14,128 nt of DNA, from positions 1 to 14,128 of the forward strand of contig DAISYG010000057.1 of the NCBI GenBank assembly GCA_036825435.1, read 5' to 3'. The DNA is from UBA931 sp036825435. Lineage in GTDB: Bacteria > Pseudomonadota > Gammaproteobacteria > Burkholderiales > Casimicrobiaceae. The notes below the pieces were generated by a model, which saw only the letters and a list, made by a program, of their open reading frames with translations, did not search any database and was not told the origin of the DNA. The position numbers and the translations under genes were made by a program. Positions 1 to 4,717 of the stretch are shown here, piece by piece; within the stretch, counting starts at the first letter, position 1; each line of letters begins with the position of its first letter.

Positions 1-147
1 ATTTTGCAGAAAAAATCAGGCCGTGCAGGAAGCAAGTCAAAATTTCGCGATGCAGTAAAAAAAGTAAAGCGATTACCTGATTATCATTTGTCCTTCGATG
101 AAAAAACAGATACGGTGACATTTTGGCGGCGCCAGCGCTGTGGGTAA
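1..147 (+). CDS. C-terminal end of a probable plasmid replication initiator
   Basis: An open frame enters from the left edge and ends with TAA at 145-147, giving 48 residues. It is basic and ends in a beta-strand-like stretch with LPDYHLSFDE and then DTVTFWRR. This resembles what I remember of the C-terminus of the RPA-type replication initiators (replication initiator protein A) of proteobacterial plasmids, which end in a similar LPDYxLSxD...VTFxRR pattern. The iteron-like repeats that start 30 bases downstream and the mobilization genes on the same element fit this. Only the tail is visible, so the family call is an inference from a short match and from context. Confidence 0.5.
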   Translation: MLQKKSGRAGSKSKFRDAVKKVKRLPDYHLSFDEKTDTVTFWRRQRCG

Positions 148-176
148 TTTCCAATTTTCTTAGTGTCTGTTAATTA

Positions 177-260
177 GCACGTGGTTTCAGGGATATTTCC
201 CTGTGGATTGGCACGTGGTTTCAGGGATGGCGCTCTCGTGGTTTCAGGGACGAAACCACC
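177..260 (+). repeat. Iteron-like direct repeats, candidate replication origin
   Basis: The 14-base core CGTGGTTTCAGGGA occurs three times in the same orientation, starting at 180, 214 and 237. The first two copies share the longer form GCACGTGGTTTCAGGGA (177-193 and 211-227). The third copy runs into an inverted repeat, GTGGTTTC at 238-245 and GAAACCAC at 252-259. A second small hairpin is CAGGGA at 188-193 with TCCCTG at 198-203. Spacings are 34 and 23 bases. Direct repeats just after a replication initiator gene are typical of an iteron-controlled origin or a Rep operator; that function is inferred. Confidence 0.5.
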
Positions 261-300
261 CCGCAAACCGTCTGCCATAGCGGTGTTGGAAAACCGTAAC

Positions 301-377
301 ACGCGCGCGCGTCTTAACTTTATTTTATTAACGTCTGCCGCGTTCACGCGGGCAGACTTCGCCGCGCCTTGCGCGGC
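301..377. other. GC-rich palindromes after the rep gene, possible terminator
   Basis: Three structures follow each other. ACGCGCGCGCGT at 301-312 is a perfect palindrome and an alternating purine-pyrimidine tract. GTCTGCC at 333-339 pairs with GGCAGAC at 351-357, and the stem extends inward with one bulged G. GCCGCGC at 361-367 pairs with GCGCGGC at 371-377 across a CTT loop. The last hairpin is followed by TTCTTGATATTTT, which is not a clean T-tract. It may terminate rep transcription or be part of the origin. The motif TCTGCCGCG recurs in the terminator at 1148. Confidence 0.4.
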
Positions 378-395
378 GGCTTCTTGATATTTTAA

Positions 396-509
396 ATGGA
401 AGCGTACAGCGGGGAACTGATGGATGATTTCCAGGCGCGAATAGCAGCTGAGATTGATAAACGGAAAAGGAAAAATACCACACAACCATCCACTAATATG
501 ACAAAATAA
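396..509 (+). CDS. Possible 37-residue ORF, unrecognised
   Basis: ATG at 396 opens a frame of 37 codons ending with TAA at 507-509. The product would be charged and helix-like (ELMDDFQARIAAEIDKRKRK in the middle) with a polar tail. No Shine-Dalgarno sequence precedes the ATG and an in-frame stop sits immediately before it. It may be a degraded remnant or chance. It is listed because it is the only coding-like stretch in the otherwise gene-free 148-569, the rest of which holds the repeats and hairpins described here. Confidence 0.2.
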   Translation: MEAYSGELMDDFQARIAAEIDKRKRKNTTQPSTNMTK

Positions 510-514
510 TGTCT

Positions 515-542
515 CAATTTTAGCTATGCTTGCTAAAAATTG
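515..542. promoter_or_regulatory. Inverted repeat upstream of the orphan gene
   Basis: CAATTTTAGC at 515-524 is mirrored by GCTAAAAATTG at 532-542, with one extra A and a 7-base spacer. It sits 28 bases before the start codon of the gene at 570, where an operator would be expected. No convincing -35/-10 pair can be placed with confidence. Neither strand has the T-tract of a terminator. Confidence 0.3.
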
Positions 543-569
543 TTGATAATTTATAAAGGAAGGTAAATA

Positions 570-1139
570 ATGATCTCTAATAATTATATTAACGAATGGA
601 AAGATGCTCTATCCCGCACAAAGCGTTTTGGTCTTGGTTTTCCGGCACATGAACTGCAATTGTCCTCCTGTTATTTAACCGATGCACGACAACTTGAGTT
701 TCCTCATATTGTTTATCGTGAGGTAGGTGAACTTGGACCAGAAGAAATTGTTGGTCAATGTATGGCGATTCATTATAGGCTCATTCCAGTGATGGAAAGT
801 TGGTTAGGCTGCCCAGTCATTTATACAATCGGGTGGGTAGATCTCGGCGATAGTAATTTGTTTAAGTTTGATGAAAAGTTTATTGGCGATAAACTAAAGA
901 ATGGCCACACTGAGAGCACGATAAATCTTCATGCTTGGTTAACGCTCCCAAGTATGGAAATAATTGATATGGCTCTGGCCACTACTATTGCTGAAGTTAA
1001 AGGGTTACCAGAAGGGCGTGGACGTATGTTAGCTAGGCATGCCGACGGATTAGATGGGATGGCATACAAGCCCATGTTAGCAGGAGCTGATTTTTTGAAA
1101 AAAATTGGCATACTAATAGACTTCCAATATTTCAATTAA
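570..1139 (+). CDS. Orphan protein with transglutaminase-like Cys/His/Asp pattern
   Basis: The product has 189 residues and no signal peptide or membrane segment. The start is well supported: AAGGAAGG at 556-563 lies six bases before the ATG. I do not recognise a named family. The pattern resembles the transglutaminase/papain-like fold: a Cys at the start of a helix (GQC, C64), a following strand after LGCPV (79-83) leading to GW, then NLHAWLTLP (H121) and a downstream Asp in EIID (D133). In transglutaminase-like proteins the same order gives the catalytic triad. The gene is AT-rich compared with the host genes, typical of accessory cargo. It converges with the regulator at 1136-1690, overlapping it by four bases, and is followed by a strong terminator. 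Enzymatic activity and target are unknown. Confidence 0.65.
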   Translation: MISNNYINEWKDALSRTKRFGLGFPAHELQLSSCYLTDARQLEFPHIVYREVGELGPEEIVGQCMAIHYRLIPVMESWLGCPVIYTIGWVDLGDSNLFKFDEKFIGDKLKNGHTESTINLHAWLTLPSMEIIDMALATTIAEVKGLPEGRGRMLARHADGLDGMAYKPMLAGADFLKKIGILIDFQYFN

Positions 1140-1690
1140 CGTCTTGGTCTGCCGCGCAAAGCGCGGCAGATTTTTTCTGCCATTTGCGTCTGTATTTCTT
1201 CCAAAGTAAGCCGCGGGTTTGAAAGGCACAAACGTCGATCAATTATTCTAAGTAGTTGAAAAAGATTGCTAAGACTGGATTCACGTCCTCGCTCTATTCG
1301 GCTTATCGCATACAGGCTTACACCTTCTTCCGCAATCTGTTTTTGCGTACGTTTTTGAGATTTTCTGATGCCCCGCAGAGTTTTGCCCATTTCCACTACG
1401 GTTATTGCATATGGCAGATGTGGACGCGAGCCATCATCCCGATCATCATCAAAGAGAAACGCTGATTCTTCACCACTTGGTCTGGTTGATACCACTGATA
1501 ATAGATAATCGGACGCTATAAGCAAGCGGAAAAGATCATACGTTGTGCCCTGTCGGGCACGCTGAGCGATACTGGGCATTGCTGCTATGCCACCTTGTGT
1601 CAATCTAAAAGTCTTGCGAACCTGACGTATCTGCTCCTCCAGTTCCTCTGGCGTAGATACATACAACAACTGAAATGGTTCGCGCGCCAT
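1136..1690 (-). CDS. Regulator with two HTH-like halves (XRE type)
   Basis: The product has 184 residues. Residues 101-155 form a recognisable XRE/Cro-like helix-turn-helix (MGKTLRGIRKSQKRTQKQIA, then YAISRIERGR and LSNLFQLLRIIDRRL). Residues 14-66 look like a degenerate copy of the same domain: LEEQIRQVRKTFRLTQGGIA, then IAQRARQG and YDLFRLLIASDYLL. An acidic linker (about 77-88) joins them. A tandem architecture suggests binding of two adjacent half-sites by one chain. The gene points away from the phased TTTGA array, which lies between its promoter and that of parDE, so the array is a natural candidate operator; this is inference. Single HTH antitoxins such as HipB are much shorter, so an antitoxin role is possible but not indicated. 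Confidence 0.7.
   Translation of the reverse strand: MAREPFQLLYVSTPEELEEQIRQVRKTFRLTQGGIAAMPSIAQRARQGTTYDLFRLLIASDYLLSVVSTRPSGEESAFLFDDDRDDGSRPHLPYAITVVEMGKTLRGIRKSQKRTQKQIAEEGVSLYAISRIERGRESSLSNLFQLLRIIDRRLCLSNPRLTLEEIQTQMAEKICRALRGRPRR
1148..1176 (+). terminator. Rho-independent terminator
   Basis: A perfect 10-base stem, TCTGCCGCGC at 1148-1157 and GCGCGGCAGA at 1161-1170, has a three-base AAA loop and is followed by six T's. It ends the gene at 570-1139. It lies inside the last codons of the convergent regulator gene, so one sequence serves as a terminator on the plus strand and as a C-terminal Arg-rich coding end on the minus strand. Confidence 0.85.
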
Positions 1691-1751
1691 CGTTCTAAAT
1701 AAATTTCAAATTTTGGGTTTTCGCCCTATCTGCTTGCCGAAGCAAAACCGC

Positions 1752-1780
1752 AGTACAGCTAACTTTATTCACTATGTAAA
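1752..1780 (-). promoter_or_regulatory. Candidate promoter of the tandem-HTH regulator gene
   Basis: On the minus strand TTTACA (1775-1780) and TGTACT (1752-1757) are separated by 17 bases, a plausible sigma70 pair with a good -35 and a weaker -10. The -35 directly abuts the first TTTGA repeat at 1781. The position is right for the gene starting at 1690. It is a consensus match by eye only. Confidence 0.4.
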
Positions 1781-1965
1781 TTTGACACGTAATTGCCGCT
1801 TATTTGAATACATTTTGAAGCAATTTGATGCGTATTTGAAACACCTTCTATGCGAATACAATAACAATCATACCTTTGTGCACTATAAGTTGCTGTTTTA
1901 AGGAATTTGATACGTATCTGGCACGTTTTGAATACAATTTGAATGCATTTTGACGCAATTTTTAT
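1781..1965 (+). repeat. Helically phased TTTGA repeat array
   Basis: TTTGA starts at 1781, 1803, 1814, 1824 and 1835, and again at 1906, 1927, 1938 and 1949. Within each cluster the distances are 10, 11, 21 or 22 bases, that is one or two helical turns. Degenerate units fill some gaps (ATTGC near 1792, TCTGG near 1918). The common unit is roughly TTTGAATACAA or TTTGACACGTA. All units face the same way, so the motif recurs on one face of the helix, and the phased T-runs should also bend the DNA. The 71-base gap between clusters is not a whole number of turns. Possible roles are a multi-site operator, an iteron origin or a partition site. The array lies in the 328-base gap between the regulator and parD. 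Confidence 0.75.
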
Positions 1966-1978
1966 GCGCGCTTATGGT
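1950..1978 (+). promoter_or_regulatory. Candidate parDE promoter
   Basis: TTGACG at 1950-1955 and TATGGT at 1973-1978 are 17 bases apart. The -35 is built from the last TTTGA repeat, so any protein bound to the array would compete with RNA polymerase here. The start codon of the antitoxin follows 40 bases after the -10. The sequence TACTATGTGGTAACACC just downstream could hold an operator for the ribbon-helix-helix antitoxin, but no clean palindrome is visible. Confidence 0.55.
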
Positions 1979-2018
1979 ACTATGTGGTAACACCTATTGT
2001 TAATTTCGGGATGTTCCT

Positions 2019-2309
2019 ATGTCTTCCGTAGCTGCAAAAACCGTATCCGTAAAGCTAGACGATGAAATGCGCGACCGTATCAAGCATCTGGCCGATGCCA
2101 GACAACGCACGACGCACTGGCTGATGCGTGAAGCTATTCAGGAATATGTTGAACGCGAAGAAAAACGTGAAGCCTTCCGCCAGGCAACCTTGCAGGCATG
2201 GAAGGAATATCAAGAAACAGGGCAGCACGTGACCGGGGATGAAATTACCGGATGGTTAAAAACCTGGGGCGATAAAAACGAGAAATCTGCACCGGTATGC
2301 CACGACTGA
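2019..2309 (+). CDS. parD: Ribbon-helix-helix antitoxin (ParD/CopG type)
   Basis: The product has 96 residues. Residues 6-50 have the ribbon-helix-helix layout: a short strand (KTVSVKLDDE), helix A (MRDRIKHLADARQ), the turn RTTHWLMREAI and helix B ending in YVEREE. The C-terminal half is charged and should wrap the toxin. It would repress its own promoter and neutralise the ParE-like toxin encoded directly downstream, whose gene it overlaps by 13 bases, the usual arrangement of a type II pair. The Shine-Dalgarno sequence is weak (GGGA at 2008-2011), but no other start fits the fold better. On a mobile element such a pair normally acts in maintenance. Confidence 0.85.
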   Translation: MSSVAAKTVSVKLDDEMRDRIKHLADARQRTTHWLMREAIQEYVEREEKREAFRQATLQAWKEYQETGQHVTGDEITGWLKTWGDKNEKSAPVCHD

Positions 2310-2590
2310 TCTTTGCATCAGCAGCGCAACGGGATCTCGTCCGCCTGCGCGAGTTTCTCCGCCCTAAGAACCCTATTGCGGCTAGGCGGGCAGCCCAGGC
2401 CATCATCGATGCAATGCAGATGCTGGAGCAGCAACCACAAATTGGCCGCTTGGTAGAAAATCTGCCGGATGAATACAGAGAGTGGTTAATTGAGTTCGGA
2501 GACAGCGGCTATGTTGCTCGTTATCGATATGATGGTGGTGACCTTGTTGTTGTGCTGGCGATACGGCATCAAAAAGAAGCTGGCTTCTGA
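2297..2590 (+). CDS. parE: ParE/RelE-superfamily toxin
   Basis: The product has 97 residues, the usual size of the family. It opens with a strand (LIFASAAQRDLVRLREFL), has a helical middle (AIIDAMQMLEQQPQIGR) and ends with the beta strands of the fold: EWLIEFGDSGYVARYRYDGG, LVVVLAIRHQKEAGF. The terminal IRHQKEAG-like motif is characteristic of ParE-type toxins. ParE proteins poison DNA gyrase, while RelE-type relatives cleave mRNA; the sequence favours ParE but the target is not proven. The ATG lies inside the antitoxin gene, so the two are translationally coupled. The ORF looks intact. Confidence 0.85.
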   Translation: MPRLIFASAAQRDLVRLREFLRPKNPIAARRAAQAIIDAMQMLEQQPQIGRLVENLPDEYREWLIEFGDSGYVARYRYDGGDLVVVLAIRHQKEAGF

Positions 2591-2646
2591 CGTCCTTTAA
2601 GCTTTACAGGAATGAAAGGCGGCACAACGTTCTCGTACGTTTTGCA

Positions 2647-2808
2647 CTATTTTCCCTGATTAAAGACGCAAGCCACCGTCGCAACCCCATACATTTCTTC
2701 CGAAAACATGCTGTCCCGCAGTCCGGCATCTACGCAAAGCAGGTGACGGATCGCACGGTAGCCCGAGCCGTCCGCGAAGCGCGGCGAAGCGTATCCACGC
2801 GAGGACAT
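2647..2808 (-). CDS. Possible 53-residue ORF downstream of mobA
   Basis: ATG at 2806-2808 on the minus strand opens 53 codons ending with TAG at 2647-2649. The frame stays open upstream through the mobA stop codon. The product reads like protein in its middle (YRAIRHLLCVDAGLRDSMF, then VATVACVFNQGK) but matches no family I can name. There is no Shine-Dalgarno sequence before the ATG. It spans the inverted repeat at 2700-2816, so it may equally be the translation of a non-coding repeat element. Confidence 0.25.
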   Translation of the reverse strand: MSSRGYASPRFADGSGYRAIRHLLCVDAGLRDSMFSEEMYGVATVACVFNQGK

Positions 2809-2816
2809 GTTTTCGG
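2700..2816. repeat. Long-range inverted repeat, possible small repeat element
   Basis: CCGAAAACATG at 2700-2710 is exactly mirrored by CATGTTTTCGG at 2806-2816, enclosing about 95 bases of GC-rich sequence that contains further short palindromes (CCGCG/CGCGG near 2772-2786). The 117-base unit lies between parE and the end of mobA. It could be a short non-autonomous repeat element or a structured 3' region of the mobA transcript. No target-site duplication is evident. Confidence 0.35.
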
Positions 2817-2839
2817 CCAAGGTGTGCGCATAATTCCCG

Positions 2840-4054
2840 TCATCGGTCGCGGTCGATAACGATGATTTTCTGTCGTTCTTCTCGTTCTTTTTTTGCGGCT
2901 TCGAATCGTTCTCGCTGGCTTTGTTCCCGCCCCTGTTCTTGCGTCTGATCGCGTTCCATTTCCTTCGGTTTTTCTTTTTCCGTCTGCATCTGTTTTGTCT
3001 GCTCGAAGCGATCCCTTTGGGTTAATTCCCTGACCGGTTTTTGTTCTGTCTGGTCACTGTCTTTCTCTGGGCGTGCTTTTTCGCGTTGCGTGGATTCCTG
3101 CCGTTCTTTCGTTTGCGAAAACCGCTCGCGTTGGCTCGGCTCTGTTTGTGTCTTTTCCTGAGCGTGTTTCGCTTGCGAATCTCGCTCCTGCCTAGCTTCT
3201 TTCAGTTCGCTGGACAAGTCCAGAATGGTCTTGTCCAGCTCATTGATTTTTTGCGCAAGTCCTTCATTGCGCGCCGTGGTTAATCGCTCGCTGATTTCGT
3301 CCCTATCGTCCCCGCGCTGCTGCGCGGCGGCTTCAATTCTCTGTTGCGTTTTTTCCTGCTCTTGCCATTCTGTGCGACGGTTGCTTTCTTGTCCGGTTCT
3401 TCGCTCGAAATTTGTAGCGTGTACGCCCAAGTGCTTTGATGGTTCTTTGTCAATTCCACGCGCCTCATGGCTTCGATGATCGACACGCACATCAATTTTT
3501 AGCGATTTGAAACGGTCATTCTGTAAGTCCGCGAATCGTTCGCGCCATCGGTCTACTTCTTTCGTTTTTTTGTCGTCCAGCTCTCTTGTTTTCTCGGTGA
3601 AGCCATCGCGATCAAGTCGGCGAGTTGAGCACAAAATATGAGCATGATAATTTCTTTCATCACCTTTCTTGTTTGGTTCGTGGATAGAAACATCTGCGGC
3701 GCATTGGTGACGTTCGACGATTTCCTTTGCAAAATCCATTGCCAATTTTTTGCGCTCGTCAGCTGATAGTTCGCTTGGCAAAGCGACTTCGAACTCTCTT
3801 GCAACCGTTGAATTTTTTCTGGTTTCCGACTGCTCGGCAGCATTCCACAACTGGGTGCGGTCGGCAGCCCATTCTGGCGCATTTTTTGGCAGTACGATTT
3901 CGCTATCGAGCACCCCCCCTTTTTTTGTGTAATCGAAAATTTCGCCGGTGCGTTCGTCGTGGATTTTGCAACCAGCGCGATAAGCCGCTGCCGCAGTCGC
4001 CGAACGACCTGCGGAGCGGCCTATTGTTTTCACTGAAAGATGATAGATTGCCAC
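2840..4054 (-). CDS. mobA: MobA/MobL-family relaxase (RSF1010 type)
   Basis: The relaxase nicks oriT and stays covalently bound to the 5' end during transfer. The start is set at GTG 4052-4054, preceded by AAGGA, because the product then begins AIYHLSVKTIGRS like RSF1010 MobA, and the presumed catalytic Tyr of YRAG falls at residue 25, as in that family. ATG 4082-4084 and TTG 4124-4126 are possible longer starts, but the latter is inside the oriT hairpin. Metal-binding histidines are IHEP (H125) and YHAH (H137, H139); DHRSHEARGI (192-201) is also typical. Residues 230-404 are a highly charged Gln/Glu/Arg/Lys-rich coiled region with three copies of a QRxRF motif. The primase domain fused to RSF1010 MobA is absent, giving 404 residues. 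Confidence 0.92.
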   Translation of the reverse strand: MAIYHLSVKTIGRSAGRSATAAAAYRAGCKIHDERTGEIFDYTKKGGVLDSEIVLPKNAPEWAADRTQLWNAAEQSETRKNSTVAREFEVALPSELSADERKKLAMDFAKEIVERHQCAADVSIHEPNKKGDERNYHAHILCSTRRLDRDGFTEKTRELDDKKTKEVDRWRERFADLQNDRFKSLKIDVRVDHRSHEARGIDKEPSKHLGVHATNFERRTGQESNRRTEWQEQEKTQQRIEAAAQQRGDDRDEISERLTTARNEGLAQKINELDKTILDLSSELKEARQERDSQAKHAQEKTQTEPSQRERFSQTKERQESTQREKARPEKDSDQTEQKPVRELTQRDRFEQTKQMQTEKEKPKEMERDQTQEQGREQSQRERFEAAKKEREERQKIIVIDRDR

Positions 4055-4099
4055 CAGTTCACGTTCCTTTATTGAAACCACCATCGCTGCCAGCGGGTC

Positions 4100-4116
4100 A
4101 AGGGGCAGCGCCCCTT
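4100..4116. other. Hairpin next to oriT
   Basis: AAGGGGC at 4100-4106 and GCCCCTT at 4110-4116 form a perfect seven-base stem with a three-base loop, seven bases from the oriT hairpin. It lies between oriT and the mobA start, in the mobA 5' leader. It could affect mobA translation or relaxosome assembly. No T-tract follows on either strand. Confidence 0.5.
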
Positions 4117-4122
4117 GCGCAC

Positions 4123-4155
4123 GCAAACTCTACGAGTTTGCATAAGTGCGCCCTT
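4123..4155 (+). other. oriT: Origin of transfer, RSF1010/MOBQ type
   Basis: A perfect inverted repeat, GCAAACTC at 4123-4130 and GAGTTTGC at 4134-4141 with a three-base loop, is followed after one base by TAAGTGCGCCCTT (4143-4155). RSF1010/R1162 oriT has the same layout: an inverted repeat with a short loop, then TAAGTGCGCCCT containing the nick site. By analogy the nick falls at the G/C junction within GTGCGCCCT, near 4150. It lies directly upstream of mobA and between the divergent mobilization genes. The arm sequence differs from RSF1010, which is expected because the arms vary between relatives. Confidence 0.9.
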
Positions 4156-4184
4156 CTCACATTCGTTCGGCGGGTTCAGTTTCG

Positions 4185-4212
4185 AGTATAGCCAAAAAAA
4201 GAGGCAAAACTA
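4185..4212 (-). promoter_or_regulatory. Candidate mobA promoter
   Basis: On the minus strand TATACT (4185-4190) is preceded at 16 bases by TAGTTT (4207-4212). The -10 is one base from consensus, the -35 is weak. Transcription would run through oriT into mobA, an arrangement that lets relaxosome binding repress mobA. The AT-rich stretch 4200-4390 upstream probably also holds the promoter of the rightward genes, but no single pair stands out there. Confidence 0.4.
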
Positions 4213-4420
4213 CATCCGAAAATTGAGCACACAAAAAAATAATGATGTGCGATGAATGAAAAAACAACACTTTCCAAAAACACAAAATATATTTTCTATT
4301 CTGAAAAATACAAAAGTTTAATGGTTATTAATAAGTATTTAAAACAATATCAAGTAGCCAAAAACTATTCGTAATTTTAATGAGGGTGGCAAGATGATAG
4401 GCTCCGCGGTAAGGAGAAAA

Positions 4421-4717
4421 ATGGAAATGAAAACAAGCCCTATCGATGAAAAAATTGAAGCGCTGGAAGAACGCTTGAAGTGCGCGAAACAGCAACGCGC
4501 GGCATTGGCAGCCAAGCAAAAAGCATTGCAGAAAAAACGAGAGAGGGCAAGCGATACACGGCGAAAAATTTTGCAAGGCGCAGCGGTTCAGGAAATGATC
4601 CAGCAGGGATTGATAGACAGCGAAAAGTTTCACAGTTTTTTGAAAACATACTTGACGCGGCAGAAAGATTTGCAGCTTTTCTTTTCTAACGAAAATTCGG
4701 AGACAGAAAATGAGTGA
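4421..4717 (+). CDS. Small mobilization accessory protein (MobC/TraD-like)
   Basis: The product is 98 residues from ATG 4421. It starts with a coiled coil rich in Lys, Glu and Ala (DEKIEALEERLKCAKQQRAA), continues with ASDTRRKILQGAAV and ends with FLKTYLTRQKDLQLFF. This is the layout of the small relaxosome accessory proteins found next to MOBQ relaxases and upstream of TraG (TraD of Ti-type plasmids and similar annotations), which usually have an EDTRRKILxGA motif. AAGGAG at 4411-4416 serves ATG 4421 or 4427; a longer form from ATG 4394 also has a well-spaced GAGGG. It is divergent from mobA across oriT and overlaps the coupling protein gene by eight bases, indicating one operon. Confidence 0.7.
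   Translation: MEMKTSPIDEKIEALEERLKCAKQQRAALAAKQKALQKKRERASDTRRKILQGAAVQEMIQQGLIDSEKFHSFLKTYLTRQKDLQLFFSNENSETENE

Noticed and set aside
174..485. Minus-strand ORF of 103 codons over the iteron region
   Set aside because: It covers the direct repeats and GC-rich palindromes, has no ribosome site and shows no recognisable domain.
1713..1901. Plus-strand ORF of 62 codons
   Set aside because: It is produced by the TTTGA repeat array and the regulator's promoter region; it has no ribosome site and a repeat-derived composition.
1781..1965. CRISPR array
   Set aside because: The repeats are only about 5-11 bases with no spacers of constant length, and no cas genes are present.
4055..4126. Longer MobA N-terminus from TTG 4126 or ATG 4084
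   Set aside because: The TTG lies in the oriT hairpin, and relatives start directly at the AIYHLS motif; the GTG at 4054 also puts the catalytic Tyr at the family position. The ATG 4084 start cannot be fully excluded.
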